Source: Schistosoma haematobium (lineage: Eukaryota > Platyhelminthes > Trematoda > Strigeidida > Schistosomatidae). Taken from it: 64,000 bases of DNA. This document shows positions 38,246 to 49,564 of the stretch, piece by piece. The notes beneath the pieces were generated by a model. It did not search any database and had not been told where the DNA came from. It worked only from the letters and a program-made list of their open reading frames with translations. A program made the translations under genes and the position numbers. Positions within the stretch are counted from its first letter, which is position 1; the number at the start of each line of letters is the position of its first letter. Where the stretch lies: positions 74,841,864 through 74,905,863 of the forward strand of contig NC_067196.1 of NCBI RefSeq assembly GCF_000699445.3, read 5' to 3'.

Positions 38246-40107
38246 TCCCTCAAATAACCATGCCTCAGTTCAATTCCAAATTTTGCATAATGAAATTTGA
38301 GTTCTTTCGGTATATCCTTAAGCACACCATTGCTACTGAATTTATGATTACTTTCATTCATGTATTTACTTTGCTGTAAGCAAATAAACTTCACCGTAAT
38401 ATTGATCCTTTTAAAATAGTTACGAATGACAGGAAAACACTAAGAATTGATTTATGAGACTTCCATTTATTTAATAGATTTCACTGTACACCTGAAGTAC
38501 TTTTTTATAGTTGGTACTCGAAGTGATTTCTTAACTAGGAAAACACCAGTCAAGGTCATAATTCTTGTCATGTAAATAAATCCAATGCCCTAGTGACGGA
38601 ACAATAATCAATGAAAAGGTGTTAATAGTTGTAAATATCTACTCAGTTGAATCTCATCGGTTTAAATTTATCCCAGCCATTAATTTTTATTTTGTTCGTT
38701 CTATCTTCATCTAGACTAAATGATAATTGGACTAGAGAATATGAGTGATTCCAGGTCATTAATGAGTAAGATTCCCAAGGAAATATTTATTTTGGTTGTG
38801 ATAATACTCTACACATTCAATACTATATATCTAAATACGGTAGAGTTCTTAATAGAGAATATCACGACAAGATTCTCTAACACTATAACAGTGAAGAAAA
38901 TTTTAAAAATAAACATATTTTCCAAAATGTGTTGCTATTCAAATGCGAAACCATACAAAGGGATAAAACAACACTTGACAACACAGTAAAAATTTTGATC
39001 TTGTCAAATTACTGAGAATGGAGAACATTAAACAATCACACGTTAAGACAAGGATAATATACTGAAAGAGAACTTTACTAAATTTCCTTACAGAATCAAG
39101 TTTATTAGATCTGAATTTCATTATGTGAAATCCAGTAACTCGAACGTCCAATAATCTTTAAACAAACATCATAACTACTTTCAGTTTAATTTTATTCAAG
39201 TCAATATACCAAAAGCACAGCGAGCACAAGAATAAATGTATTTACTTTAATTCATTTATCCCCTTGATAAATTGTGTTTTTTTAATTTATTTATGACTCG
39301 TAAATACAAGGTCTTGACGCAAAATCATTCAGTTTTGAAAATAAATTCTTGTTACACTTATTAAAACTATCATACATATTAACTACTGAGTATTCAGTAA
39401 CTTTAGGTTTAATTCTGATCAAAAACCTAGGTACTTTAATTATAATGTTTTGTTGTTTAAAATTAACAGAGAAATTTCTTGTGATGTTCATTACCTTACA
39501 TTACTTAATGGGAAAAGATTAGAATATATGGATCTCAATGATCGTCGCTCTTTCATTTATTATAAGAATATTCCCATACTTGAATAACTTCCTAGAATAT
39601 GGTACTTTGATAAAAACTTGAACATTGACCATAAATTGATTGCAATCTACTTAACTACACATTCAACGTTTGTTACCTATATGGTGTGTGCTACTGATGT
39701 CGACAGATATAATTAGTATGTTTCGTCAATCGAAAATGAAATGTCTGGATGCAGAAGGTTAAGAAGATTGAAGGAAAGAGAACGAGAACAGACAATGATT
39801 GGTGTGGAAACGAAGGAACAATGAAGTTTGAGACGATTGATTCACATTTTGCGGAAGGAACAGTCAAGTTTGAGACAACTGATTGACATTTTGTAAATGA
39901 AGTATTTACTAAATAGTTCTCAGATTTTACTAAAATATATTCAAATACATTCGATTGCCCTCATTTGTGTTCTCGTTCACTACACTTATGTCTCGAATGG
40001 AAGTATTTATTAGTCATTTTTTCAAAAAAACAAAAAGACGATTCATCATTTCTAATACCGAAACACCTAGTTGCTCAATGAAAATTTCAATTACTTTTCT
40101 AGTTAAA
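38246..40107. other. Unannotated sequence
   Basis: AT-rich, with short open frames lacking motifs. No gene is supported. Confidence 0.45.
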
Positions 40108-40112
40108 GTATT

Positions 40113-40278
40113 TATAATGTTTTGAATTATTTGAATTGTAGTATGAACTAGGAATCCCAGAATTAACGCAATTGAATTAAGAAGTAAGACACAAGCACAA
40201 ACGAATGTATTGTATTTGGAATTCGAAATCGAGCATTCAACAGGTACAAAGGTATTATTAGTTCGTTCAAACACCACA
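40113..40278 (-). repeat. 3' LTR, gag-only element copy 2
   Basis: Differs from the 3' LTR of copy 1 at one seen position (matching 33980) but from its own 5' LTR at seven or more. Confidence 0.92.
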
Positions 40279-40522
40279 TCCACCACAGCTTAAATAGAAG
40301 TATAAGTGTTTGTAATCGGTTGTACATCTTCTTGTTAGGTTCATCCTGAGTCTGTCCGACATTGCATAAGATAAAAACTTTGTAGTATCTAGAATGTGCT
40401 CATTAGTATTGGAATTAACAAACGAAATCGGAACAGACTCACCTGGAATTGTATACAACCAGCATGTCGGTTTTGTACTGAAATCATTAATATCTCGAAT
40501 TCAAACCATAGATTTTTCAACA

Positions 40523-41701
40523 CTATCCTCTCCCACGAAATAATGTTGGATCTTTATATCCCCAAGTTATGAATAATGTGGCTTCATTTAAAACATATTT
40601 CTCACATTGTTTAGAGTAAACATTAGAACTGTTTTTGTGATAAGGGTAAACAGCAGTTGATATGAAATCATCCAAAATGTAATCAAACTCGAGGTCACTT
40701 AGTACTCGTGCTTCGCATTGAGCAGGTTTTCCACAAGGATCAAATGCATTATGAGGATAGGTAATATATGATATGACATCAGGATTTGATTCTTCTGAAA
40801 TATTCTTATGAAATTCATTAGGACTGTCATTGCGGCGCGTAGGATCGTTAGAAAAATCAGCATCTAACCAAACCACATCAGGTTTTCGATCATGATTAGG
40901 TTCATTTAACATATTTTCCTCAGAATTGCAAGTAATTTCATTAGATATATGTGAATCATTAGGAAAAGTCATATCTGGTACAATAGCATGAGAATTCTGA
41001 TAAATCGGTTGATTAGGGACTGTTGTCTCACAAGAATTCTGGATTTCATTTAACTCTGAACTGCCATATGACTCTACACTGTCTTTTGAAATCGTTGATA
41101 AAGATAAATGATCATCATGAATACTCGACTCAGTAGAATCAGAATTACAAGTCTTAATATTAGTTGCAATCAGATGAACAGTAGTATTACAGACTGACTG
41201 AATATGTCCAGTATCACGGCATTTAAAGCACTTAGAATTACGAAATTTACATGAATTAGAAGAGTGGAACTTGCAACAGGACAAACACTGGCCAAACTTG
41301 TCCCCATCCTCGTGAACTGCATCGCATCTCAATGAATTATCTGCATAACCTTGAGTATGCACTGGGTCAGGATGACGTAGTAATGTAGTGGAATTTTTTA
41401 TATCCTCATGAATCATTTTACGAGATCTTCCTCCTTTACCGCATTCGAAATTTTTATAATTAACATAGTCTAGCAGCAGTTCCTTGAGAGTTGTATAAGG
41501 AAGCGAGATAGGCTTTTCCGGCATAGTCAGAATTCTTAATAAGCTGTATGCTTCTTTTACAATGAATGTGAGGAAGTGTGCCACAATATTAACATCCTCA
41601 TCATCTTCCTTGGTCATAGCCCAGATTTCGAACCTTTCAAAGTAATCTTCAAAAGCTTCCGAAGCTGAATGAATATCTAACTTTTCCATTACAGGCTCCA
41701 T
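40523..41701 (-). CDS. Gag-like protein of the gag-only LTR element, copy 2
   Basis: 392 codons, translation identical to 32492-33670, with the same two zinc knuckles (residues 139-151 and 158-171) and acidic, Ser/Asn-rich C terminus. The start codon lies 11 nt inside the 5' LTR edge. No protease, RT or integrase follows; after the stop 244 bp remain before the 3' LTR. The intact state of both copies means either recent insertion or recent sequence exchange. Confidence 0.8.
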   Translation of the reverse strand: MEPVMEKLDIHSASEAFEDYFERFEIWAMTKEDDEDVNIVAHFLTFIVKEAYSLLRILTMPEKPISLPYTTLKELLLDYVNYKNFECGKGGRSRKMIHEDIKNSTTLLRHPDPVHTQGYADNSLRCDAVHEDGDKFGQCLSCCKFHSSNSCKFRNSKCFKCRDTGHIQSVCNTTVHLIATNIKTCNSDSTESSIHDDHLSLSTISKDSVESYGSSELNEIQNSCETTVPNQPIYQNSHAIVPDMTFPNDSHISNEITCNSEENMLNEPNHDRKPDVVWLDADFSNDPTRRNDSPNEFHKNISEESNPDVISYITYPHNAFDPCGKPAQCEARVLSDLEFDYILDDFISTAVYPYHKNSSNVYSKQCEKYVLNEATLFITWGYKDPTLFRGRG

Positions 41702-41712
41702 CGCGACGCCAA

Positions 41713-41878
41713 TATAATGTTTTGAATTATTTGAATTGTAGTATGAACTAAGAGTCCCAGAAATAACGCAATTGAATTAAGAAATGAGACACAAGCACAA
41801 ACGGATGTATTGTATTTGGAATTCGAAATCGAGCATTCAACAAGTACAAAGGTATTATTAGTTCATTCAAACACCACA
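41713..41878 (-). repeat. 5' LTR, gag-only element copy 2
   Basis: TGTGGTGT...CATTATA; identical to the 32345-32480 part of copy 1. The interior begins TTGGCGTCGCGATGG, where TGGCGTCGCGA would be the primer-binding site. Confidence 0.92.
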
Positions 41879-41883
41879 GTATT

Positions 41884-42813
41884 ATCAGTCGTTTGAATGT
41901 TTTTGTAATTGTAATAATAGACATGCACATACATATATGTATAAAGACATAAATTGCGTTGTATATCGATTTCTTTATTATTCTTTATTCATTTTGACGA
42001 GACAAAAAATAACTAGTACTTAATATCGTGATTCTTGTCAAACAACACTCCATCATATGATACGAATAGGTTTGAGTGAATATTTTGTCAAATATTGGAA
42101 TTCATTCTGTTCGTTAGAATTCTTTCAGAAATTCACTTAACTACTAGTATTTGGTGTAATAGAAGTGAAATTGTAGGATAATCATGATAGTTGTTGAACT
42201 AAGCAAACGATTCCATATAAATTAAACCACAAACCTATAGATTAGTAAACAGACTTTGCACCAATTGACAGTCTTACGCAAGTTTTAATAAAGTTTTAAC
42301 AGTCGACAAAGTGTTTATTATCAGCAGTAAACAGTATGTTCTATCCATATTAGATGTACTGAATGTAAAAGTCCTACTCATCTCAATAGGTAATACAGTA
42401 GAAAACCAGTTATCACTTATTACTTTATCACAATTACTCGTTCTTATGCTCTATAGTTTTGTTATATTACCTTTCTTTCACCAGGTACTATCTACGGACG
42501 ATGAACAAAGTTACGTACTGACAGTAAGCCGAGTTCCTTTTATTTGCTATATAATACTCAAACAACATTCGGAAATGTTTAAGTATACTGTACTCTTCAA
42601 GTTTATTGATCCTCTGATACAAATCTATTGTACGGTAATTTATATGAAAAAGCAAAACACCATATAGAAATATAGTATTTCATATCATGTTAACCTGAGT
42701 AGCTCAGGTGGGTGGGATAGTAAATCTCAATCTGTATTTGATATAATGTTGTTTTGGATTAAGATATATTAGCTTTACTTACATCAAACGAACTATTAGG
42801 TTATGAGATAGCT
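41884..42813. other. Unannotated sequence
   Basis: Contains a 118-codon plus-strand frame (42311-42667) of hydrophobic composition with no family resemblance; not supported as a gene. Confidence 0.4.
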
Positions 42814-42857
42814 TTAATAATAATAATAATAATAATGATAATAATAATAATAATAAC
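42814..42857. repeat. (AAT)n microsatellite
   Basis: Imperfect AAT repeats, interrupted once by GAT. Confidence 0.93.
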
Positions 42858-42861
42858 ATAA

Positions 42862-42971
42862 ACGGTTGGATTAATGAGTCGATGTAAGCTAGACCACCAT
42901 TGGAAACCTGGAAGCACTGGACAGCCGTTTCGTCGTAGTATGGGACTCCTAGGCAGTGTGCATCCACGACC
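42862..42971 (-). mobile_element. Hammerhead-bearing SINE copy (Sm-alpha-like), 3' part
   Basis: On the minus strand 42961-42914 keeps stem I (CACTG/CAGTG), GTCC of stem II, GAAAC, a short ACGG/CTGT stem III and the GTC cleavage triplet. The CTGA of the core has become CCTA, and stem II has one mismatch. The tail towards 42862 (GGTTTCCAATGGTGGTCTAG) matches the other copies. Confidence 0.7.
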
Positions 42972-42982
42972 TTATATACTTT

Positions 42983-42999
42983 CTATATATATATATATA
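42983..42999. repeat. Short (TA)n repeat
   Basis: TATATATATATATATA between two SINE fragments. Confidence 0.8.
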
Positions 43000-43075
43000 G
43001 GATGGCCCTGGAAAACAGACTGTTTATCCTACTATGGGACCACTTAATAGTGCATGCCCGTAGCCCCACCATGAA
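42999..43075 (-). mobile_element. Strongly decayed hammerhead SINE fragment
   Basis: On the minus strand: TGCACTATTAAGTGGTCCC, ATAGTAGGATAAACAG, then TTTTCCAGGG. It aligns to the same region as the 42862-42971 copy but with core changes throughout. Confidence 0.55.
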
Positions 43076-43734
43076 TCAACCCCAGAATATTCCGGTCTGA
43101 CAGCAAAAGCTAACCAGCAGACTACCGAATTAATATCCAATATTACGCATCTCTAACCTAAGTTCATTTATCATAGAATGACGAACATACAATACCACTA
43201 AGGACAACTGTTTGAGCTTTGGCATGGTTGAACCCCACCATCCACAACATTCAAACGGAACTTCAGGAACTCATTTAGAAGTATGTCTTTAGTAAGCATA
43301 CTATTGAAGTTATGATTTAAAGGTCTTGTTGTAATTTGTTTAATATGTAGGAAGTATGCGTAAGTGATTCACCTCAGTTAAATGTGAACTGATGGGAATC
43401 CTATACTCAGAAAAAAATATCTTATTCTCTAGAATTTTGTGAACAATGACGTAACGTCATTGTCCAGAAAGATATCTAATTCTTTCTAGTTCTCAGTAAT
43501 ACTCAAATAGTGATCACTTCGTGACAACTGATGACCAAAAATTGAACTACTCTCAACAAAACTCTTACATCAAAACTAAATCCATGGTAGTCAAAGCAGA
43601 CAGTATGTCTAAGTCAATTAATCCATTTTGCATTATTTATTCGAATCTTCCCATTAATGTTTAGGATTGCAATTGATCAGTTTTTTATTGGCATATGTGG
43701 ACCCTATGCGGATTACATCGATATTGTCATAAGT

Positions 43735-43855
43735 ATTGAGGTTGTGTCCCGGAGTAAACATCAACTCTGGGATGCAGGTACATCCAGCCAACGAGTCCCA
43801 AATAGGATGGAACGCGCATTCTGAATTCCACCGCTAGCCACTATCCATCTTTTAT
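43735..43855 (+). mobile_element. Sm-alpha-type hammerhead retroposon, decayed
   Basis: GATGCAGGTACATCCAG, ACGAGTCCCAAATAGGA and CCACCGCTAGCCACTATCC are landmarks of the schistosome Sm-alpha hammerhead repeat. Here the core reads CCAACGAG instead of the CTGANGAG form, and the GAAAC box reads GGAAC, so at least three conserved bases are lost. The motif spans 43774-43830. Confidence 0.75.
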
Positions 43856-45729
43856 TTGTCGATAACTGCATTACGTTTTACCAATTTTTCTTTCAGTTGA
43901 TGAAATGACAGTTATGTGCTGTGAAATATCTTTAGCGGTAATATGTGAATCTGATTTGTTGTCATATTTGGTAAAATAGATTAGTCTAAACTATCTTTAC
44001 CTTATTTATTTGTATTTTTTCGTAAGCTGGATAAACATGGAATATTAAGATTCTAACTTCGATCAAATATACTGTGATGGACGTGGACCTCTGAGAATCG
44101 CTAAACTAGGACAAAACAACTGTTCTGTAGCTCTTAGGTTGTAAGAGATATACAGCTGAACTTGGTCAATGAAATAAACCTTCTATAAATAGCCAGTTGT
44201 TTGTTTTCGCCACATTTGATTTCGTTTTATACATAACCACTTTTCAACTTGAAAATTCAAAGGTTACCAATTTGACTAATGAAAACTACTCTTAGAATTA
44301 AACATATTTATATATATTATTTAAAAACTTGATAAAATGAAAATGGCATGCATTGCAGACCATAAAGTTTTCAATGGGAGATACCAAAACCTGAAGCACA
44401 TAACGATATTATTAAAACATTCTTGGATTTATTTCCTGAATACTCTGATTTGGTATCATAAATTTATCCTAATTAATTAGTCAGACTCGACAAATATCCT
44501 GTACCAGGACATCCGTGAAATCTGTGAGTGCAGTAGTTATATGCACACTCAAAATATCTGACTAGTTTGCAACCAGCTAAACGCCAGATAGACAGTTAAC
44601 CAATACTTCTAGTCCTAATTCATATTTAATATTATGATCCAAGTGAAATACAGTCTGAATAACAAGTTACAAAAGTCTGTTATTCTTAGAATTTGAAATA
44701 CCTTTAGCTAAATTTAATTTACACATGTAATATTGCTTGTTTAACCGTGATATTGTAAACTCATATTCAATTTAGAATATAACTTCCTATCACTTTATAA
44801 ATCAATCCGCCTCTATCACATCCCACAGTACCGAGTGGTGAAATCCAGGATATGAATTCCATCCTATTTAGCACACTTTAGCTGAATATTAATACAGCCC
44901 AACCTTGGAGTTTCTATTGGTTCTGTAACACATTATCCACTGATTTAAAAGTGAAAGTGGGTATATAAGCTTTAATTCTAAAACTACTTACATCTATTCA
45001 ACACTCTTATGGGCACACTCTCTTATGAGCAGATGATTATTATCTGATAATTCTTTTTTGTCAAACTTATACTGAATAGAAAATTTGACAAAAAATACAA
45101 CAACAAAACAATTTATATACTTATCTCCAAAACAGATTTTTTGAAAAAAACAAACAAACAAACATCAATGTATCCCTTGACCTAATCAATTTTACAATCC
45201 TGTAAATAATAAATTGAAACTATTTACTGACTAAACTTTTTTTTAAAAACTACGCATATCATATTAGAGAAACAAGCACATGAAAAATAGCAACTATTGA
45301 ATAAACTAACAAACTTCATTGAATTAGCCAAAATCATTAACGTTTTGTTTTTCTCTCTCTTTCAGGTCAGTTCTTTTTTTATGACGGTATATTCTAAACA
45401 TAAAAATTTAGAAAAAAAATTTTTTTTTGGAAAATGTTTAACAAAAGATGATCAGAAATACTTTTACATTCTGTAACATAATTATGACATATTTTAAAGT
45501 AACCAGTAACTTATTAAATACTATGCAAATATTTTGATTGAAACTATATAAGAAACAACAACAACAAAACAAAAAGGAACTAATGAGAAGTGAAAGTTAA
45601 TATTTGAAAATAATGATTACAAAAATCAATCATACCATATAAAACTTATACAATTCGATAATGTTGATTATGTAACTGTGATCGACTATTATTTATTTTT
45701 TTAATAACAGAAGGGGGGGGTTTGTGGAT
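43856..45729. other. Unannotated AT-rich sequence
   Basis: No gene, repeat family or RNA recognised in this 1.9 kb. Confidence 0.45.
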
Positions 45730-45937
45730 ATTATAGTAATTTTAATAGTTGAGATTATGAGTTAATTGAAGCTAAACCAGTATAGAAAACCTGGAAGCAT
45801 TGGACGGCTGTTTCATTCTATTATGGGACTTCTCAACAGTGCATATACACGACCTCACCTCGAGAGATTCATATCCAGGACCTATCGGTCTCGCGCGCCA
45901 ACACTTAACCTCTAGACCACGGAGCTGGCATCTAACC
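45730..45937 (-). mobile_element. tRNA-derived hammerhead SINE, nearly complete
   Basis: On the minus strand it begins with a tRNA-like head: CCGTGGTCTAGAGGTTAAG (A box, 45905-45922) and GGATATGAATC (weak B box, about 45866-45876). A hammerhead-like part follows (45840-45793): GCACTG and CAATGC arms, GTCCC, GAAAC, CCGTC. Core bases C3 and G8 are changed (TTGAGAA), so it is probably inactive. The tail reaches the poly-A-like region at 45730. Confidence 0.75.
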
Positions 45938-46004
45938 AATGCTTCCGGGTTTTTCATGGTGGCCTAGCTTCAAGTGACTTATGATCTCAACTATGAAAAT
46001 TATT
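45938..46004 (+). mobile_element. 3' end of a second SINE copy, head-to-head with the previous one
   Basis: TGCTTCCGGGTTTTTCATGG, TGGCCTAGCTTCAAGTGAC and CTCAACTATGAAAATTAT match the tail of the same family on the plus strand. Confidence 0.65.
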
Positions 46005-46856
46005 TTTTTCTTTAAAATTTCTCTGAATAATATTAATAAATCAACCACTAAATTATTCGAAATGTTAATAAACAATATTTTCAACTTACTATATAAGAAC
46101 TTTTTTCTAAAGTAAACCAACAATTGATTGTATGAATAAATTGTTTGACAAAAATCGTTGTATGAACTATCTATCTATTTTCACAACGAGAAACTCAGAA
46201 GACAGTTTTTTTAATCAACAAACTAACTGAAGTCTAAGTAGAAATGATTTTTTCAAATATATTCTGAACTGAATATCAACTGTTCAGTGAATTCCTAATC
46301 AGTATGATTATCACCTTCAATGTCGTTTCCTATTGCTAGTGCTAAGTTATTTAGCTTTTAGCTATAGATGGTATTAAGGGTGAAAACTTTCCTTAGGATC
46401 TACGATACACCAGTAAGGTTCAATCCTGTGTTCAGAAACTGATTAGTAAGAATTACAGTAACATTATTCATAACTCTTGTTTAGATACACTGTGTATCAG
46501 TTAAGCATAACAATAGACTAGTAATGACTTGCAAAATTCTATAAAATTCTCTTTTCTCAGGTCCAATAAATTGAGTTCATTTTGATGTCACTAGTTTTTA
46601 AATATAATAAAGTACTTTAAATCTAAATACATAGACAAAAGTGTGTTTTGTAAGCACTTTAATACGACATAGCAGGTGACAATTATCAACTGTAGTGAAA
46701 CCATCATGAGCTTATAAGAAACGGAAAGTAATTTCAATTCATTATTCAATTTATTATCCAAAATAAAGATAAAGAACAATTTCGTTCATTTTCTTCAAAG
46801 TAAGTGAAAAAACTCACCTTAAGGAAGTTCGGCCATTTCAAATGACCTTCATTATA
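46005..46856. other. Unannotated AT-rich sequence
   Basis: Nothing recognised. Confidence 0.4.
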
Positions 46857-46968
46857 CGGAGTCCCATACTAGGACGAAACGGCCGTCCAGTGCTTCCAGG
46901 TTTTGCAGAGTTGTCTAGCATAAATCGAATTATGAATTCAACCATTAAATTGTTTCCACTTCTTGATT
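46857..46968 (+). mobile_element. 5'-truncated hammerhead SINE with an intact 3' half of the ribozyme
   Basis: GGAGTCCCATACTAGGACG, then AAACGGCCGTCCAGTGC: complete stem II, GAAAC, stem III (ACGG/CCGT), GTC cleavage triplet and the 3' arm of stem I. The 5' arm and CTGA are missing because the copy begins at about 46857. Confidence 0.75.
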
Positions 46969-47392
46969 ATACAGTACATATTCAATAAAAATAATTTCAG
47001 TTCAGTGATTTTCTGTGTATCATCTACTTTCTGTCTACCGAAAAAAAGAAGCCTCCAGAATTCATTGCAACCTGTATAAAATTTAGTTAGGAATTCCTTA
47101 CTGATATTGTCAAACTACTCATAGATAGTTTTTATCAATTTCGGAAAAAAGCAAATTGAATCTTTTGTCTATCAGACAGAAATTGTTGTTCAAAATTTGG
47201 GAAACTAAAAAATTCATAGTCATTTTTAATCCAACCACTAACTTATTGAATATATTCTCTAGTACATAGATCCATATTAATCGTAATAAATTTTCTAGGC
47301 TTATTAAGTTTTTTTACTCCCTCATTACCCATTATGACACTTGTTCTTGTCATTCAACGGACAAATGACTATTAATTGCCAGAAATGATAGA
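46969..47392. other. Unannotated sequence
   Basis: Nothing recognised. Confidence 0.4.
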
Positions 47393-47397
47393 GGTGT

Positions 47398-47563
47398 TGT
47401 GGTGTTTGAATGAACTGATGATTTCTTTGTACTTGTTGAATGTTTGATTTCGAACTCTAAAAACAATACATTCGTTCGTGCTTGTCTAGTACTTCTTGAT
47501 TCAGTTGCGTTATTTCTGGGACTCTTAGTTCGTACTATAATTCAAATAATTCGAAACATTATA
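47398..47563 (+). repeat. Solo LTR of the gag-only family
   Basis: 166 bp, TGTGGTGTTTGAATGAAC...CATTATA, with an exact 5-bp target duplication GGTGT at 47393-47397 and 47564-47568. It confirms the LTR boundaries inferred from the two larger copies; the interior was lost by LTR-LTR recombination. Confidence 0.92.
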
Positions 47564-47788
47564 GGTGTTCAGTTACTTTAGATGTAATGAAATCTGACCC
47601 TATGTTGATTTATAAAGGGAACAAGGAAGAATAATCAGGTATTTTAACTACTGTTGTGTATATAAATTAAATAAATTGGGTAATATCAATAGTTATTACT
47701 GGTATAATCTTACTTTAAAGTCATATTCATTTACGCTAAAAAGAACTAATTTTACGTTAAATGAATTGATGCAGAGATATTTTGGTGT

Positions 47789-47942
47789 CTGTATGAAGTT
47801 ACGATTCCTTTGTACTTGTCGAATGCTTGATTTCGAATTCCAAATACAGTAGATTCGTTCGTGCTTATCTAGTACTTCTTGATCCCACTGCGTTATTTCT
47901 GGGATTCCTAGTTTGTACTATAATTCAACTACTTATAAATTA
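47789..47942 (+). repeat. Older solo LTR of the gag-only family
   Basis: TTTGTACTTGTCGAATGCTT and TGCGTTATTTCTGGGATTCC align with the 47398-47563 LTR; both ends are eroded and no target duplication is visible. Confidence 0.75.
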
Positions 47943-48076
47943 TCATGGATATATAACGAAAACAATACGAACTAACCTACAGTTTTATTACCTTAATTGG
48001 AAAAACTGATGTGTTATTCTCAAATTGGTTTATGCTTGAGATATATCATGATTACGTTCTTAAAAAGTTGGGACCG

Positions 48077-48080
<4 letters not shown>

Positions 48081-48120
<40 letters not shown>
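48081..48120. repeat. (TA)n microsatellite
   Basis: About 40 bp of TA dinucleotides. Confidence 0.95.
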
Positions 48121-48121
<1 letters not shown>

Positions 48122-49564
48122 TTAGTAATTTTCATTAATGTAATGCCTGTATCTTGTAATATTTGCCTCATACATTATAACCGTACTACCGCGATTTCAA
48201 TGAAGTACATTCGTGTGGGCTAGATGTTTTCGCTGTCTTTAGATCTGATCCATTCGTGACTATCAGAGTAAGTACTAGTTATCCCTGGGATCCACCAATT
48301 CTCATATAACATTATATTCTATTAATACTTTGGGAGCATTTCAATCAACTGTTGATGACTACATTAACTCATTATGTCGCAAAATGTACTCTTAATATAA
48401 AAACATGACGAAATGAGAAATTTAACATAAATTGGGAATAAAACATGTGACATAGAATCTTTTATTTCGTTAAGAATCGTTAGAAAATATTCCGATGAAA
48501 TCTGTATTGGAAAATCGACCAGTTTTTTCTCAAATAGAAGTGGCATCAATCATAGTCATACATCTCTTTGTTAATATACAACGTTAATTATCAACCGACT
48601 TACTGATAACTTGCAATATATATTTTGTTTACCAGTTACATTAAAACTTTCAGCTAAACAGATAAGTGCCAAATGTTTTGTTTTCATCTCATTTCATTAT
48701 TCTGGTAGTGGCTACTTTATGTCAAGCCCATACAGGTTATTCTAGCTTCTGGACAGACCAATTCGTTCTTCCTTCTCAAGTCACGTTTTGACCTTGTCAA
48801 TTATTTGCTCATTTACCCTGTTTTCATATGATCGTATGTGCTAATTGCGTATCCTATCTATCACGTGTCTGTAACTTATTTTTGTTTGACTATCAATATT
48901 GAGTCACGCTTGATTAAATCGAGTTGGCTCACTCGCCTTCTCCTCTGTTCGTCAATTCATCTCACTTCGTTCCGCTCTCTCCTCTTCAATTCCTTCGCTT
49001 CATTTCACTGACTGTCCGTCTGGATTAACGAAAGTACGAAATATAAGTATCCAAAACTTAATTCTCGTATTTGGCTTATTTCATTCCTTTGTTCTATAAC
49101 GCGAATTAAGTCGATGAAAACATACAAGGTTGGCGACATGTGCATTTCGCTAAGATCGTCGTCTGATTTAATTGTAATCAGATAAAGCGTCACTAATATC
49201 TATTCTGGTAAAAACAAAGCGAGGCTAATAGTTTATAAACGAAACTAACATTTACAACAAGTCAATTCGTAACGTTCGCTTATATTGCATAAAACACTGT
49301 TAACATTTGACCGAAGTATTTACAAAACAGATAAAATGGGGGAATCAATACGTTATATTGATTCTTTATCATGGAATTGATCAATATGTAGAGGTTCACT
49401 ATTCATAATTCACCGTATAATGCAATAAGGTCTGTTTATCTCCATATGATAAAATGATTTGAATTTATCCGATGATTTGATGTTTACATTATTATTAATA
49501 TCGACCTTAACTCCTTCACGCTTTTATTTTTTAACGATAGCTTCTCTCTTTTCCTTTATCTATG
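48121..49564. other. Unannotated sequence with a possible LTR-like segment
   Basis: A pyrimidine-rich stretch at 48930-49010 and ACAAGGTTGGCGACATG at 49126-49142 recall an LTR edge followed by a primer-binding site. No partner LTR or target duplication was found, so no element is called. Confidence 0.25.

Larger units (their letters stand above)
40113..41878 (-). mobile_element. Gag-only LTR retrotransposon, copy 2
   Basis: 1766 bp; LTRs 41713-41878 (5') and 40113-40278 (3'), each 166 bp. The 5-bp target duplication (GTATT on plus) is at 40108-40112 and 41879-41883. It has the same gag-only interior as copy 1, in inverted orientation about 6 kb away. Both ends are complete, so the small size is the real size of the inserted unit. 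Confidence 0.92.

Noticed and set aside
29799..41878. Reading the two inverted gag-only copies as arms of one large palindromic element
   Set aside because: Each copy has complete LTRs and its own target duplication, and the spacer is an unrelated decayed LTR element.
42311..42667. 118-codon hydrophobic frame
   Set aside because: AT-driven composition, no family resemblance, no splice sites or neighbours to support a membrane protein.
48860..49145. LTR plus primer-binding site (TTGGCGACATG)
   Set aside because: No second LTR, target duplication or coding remnant nearby; the match is too short.
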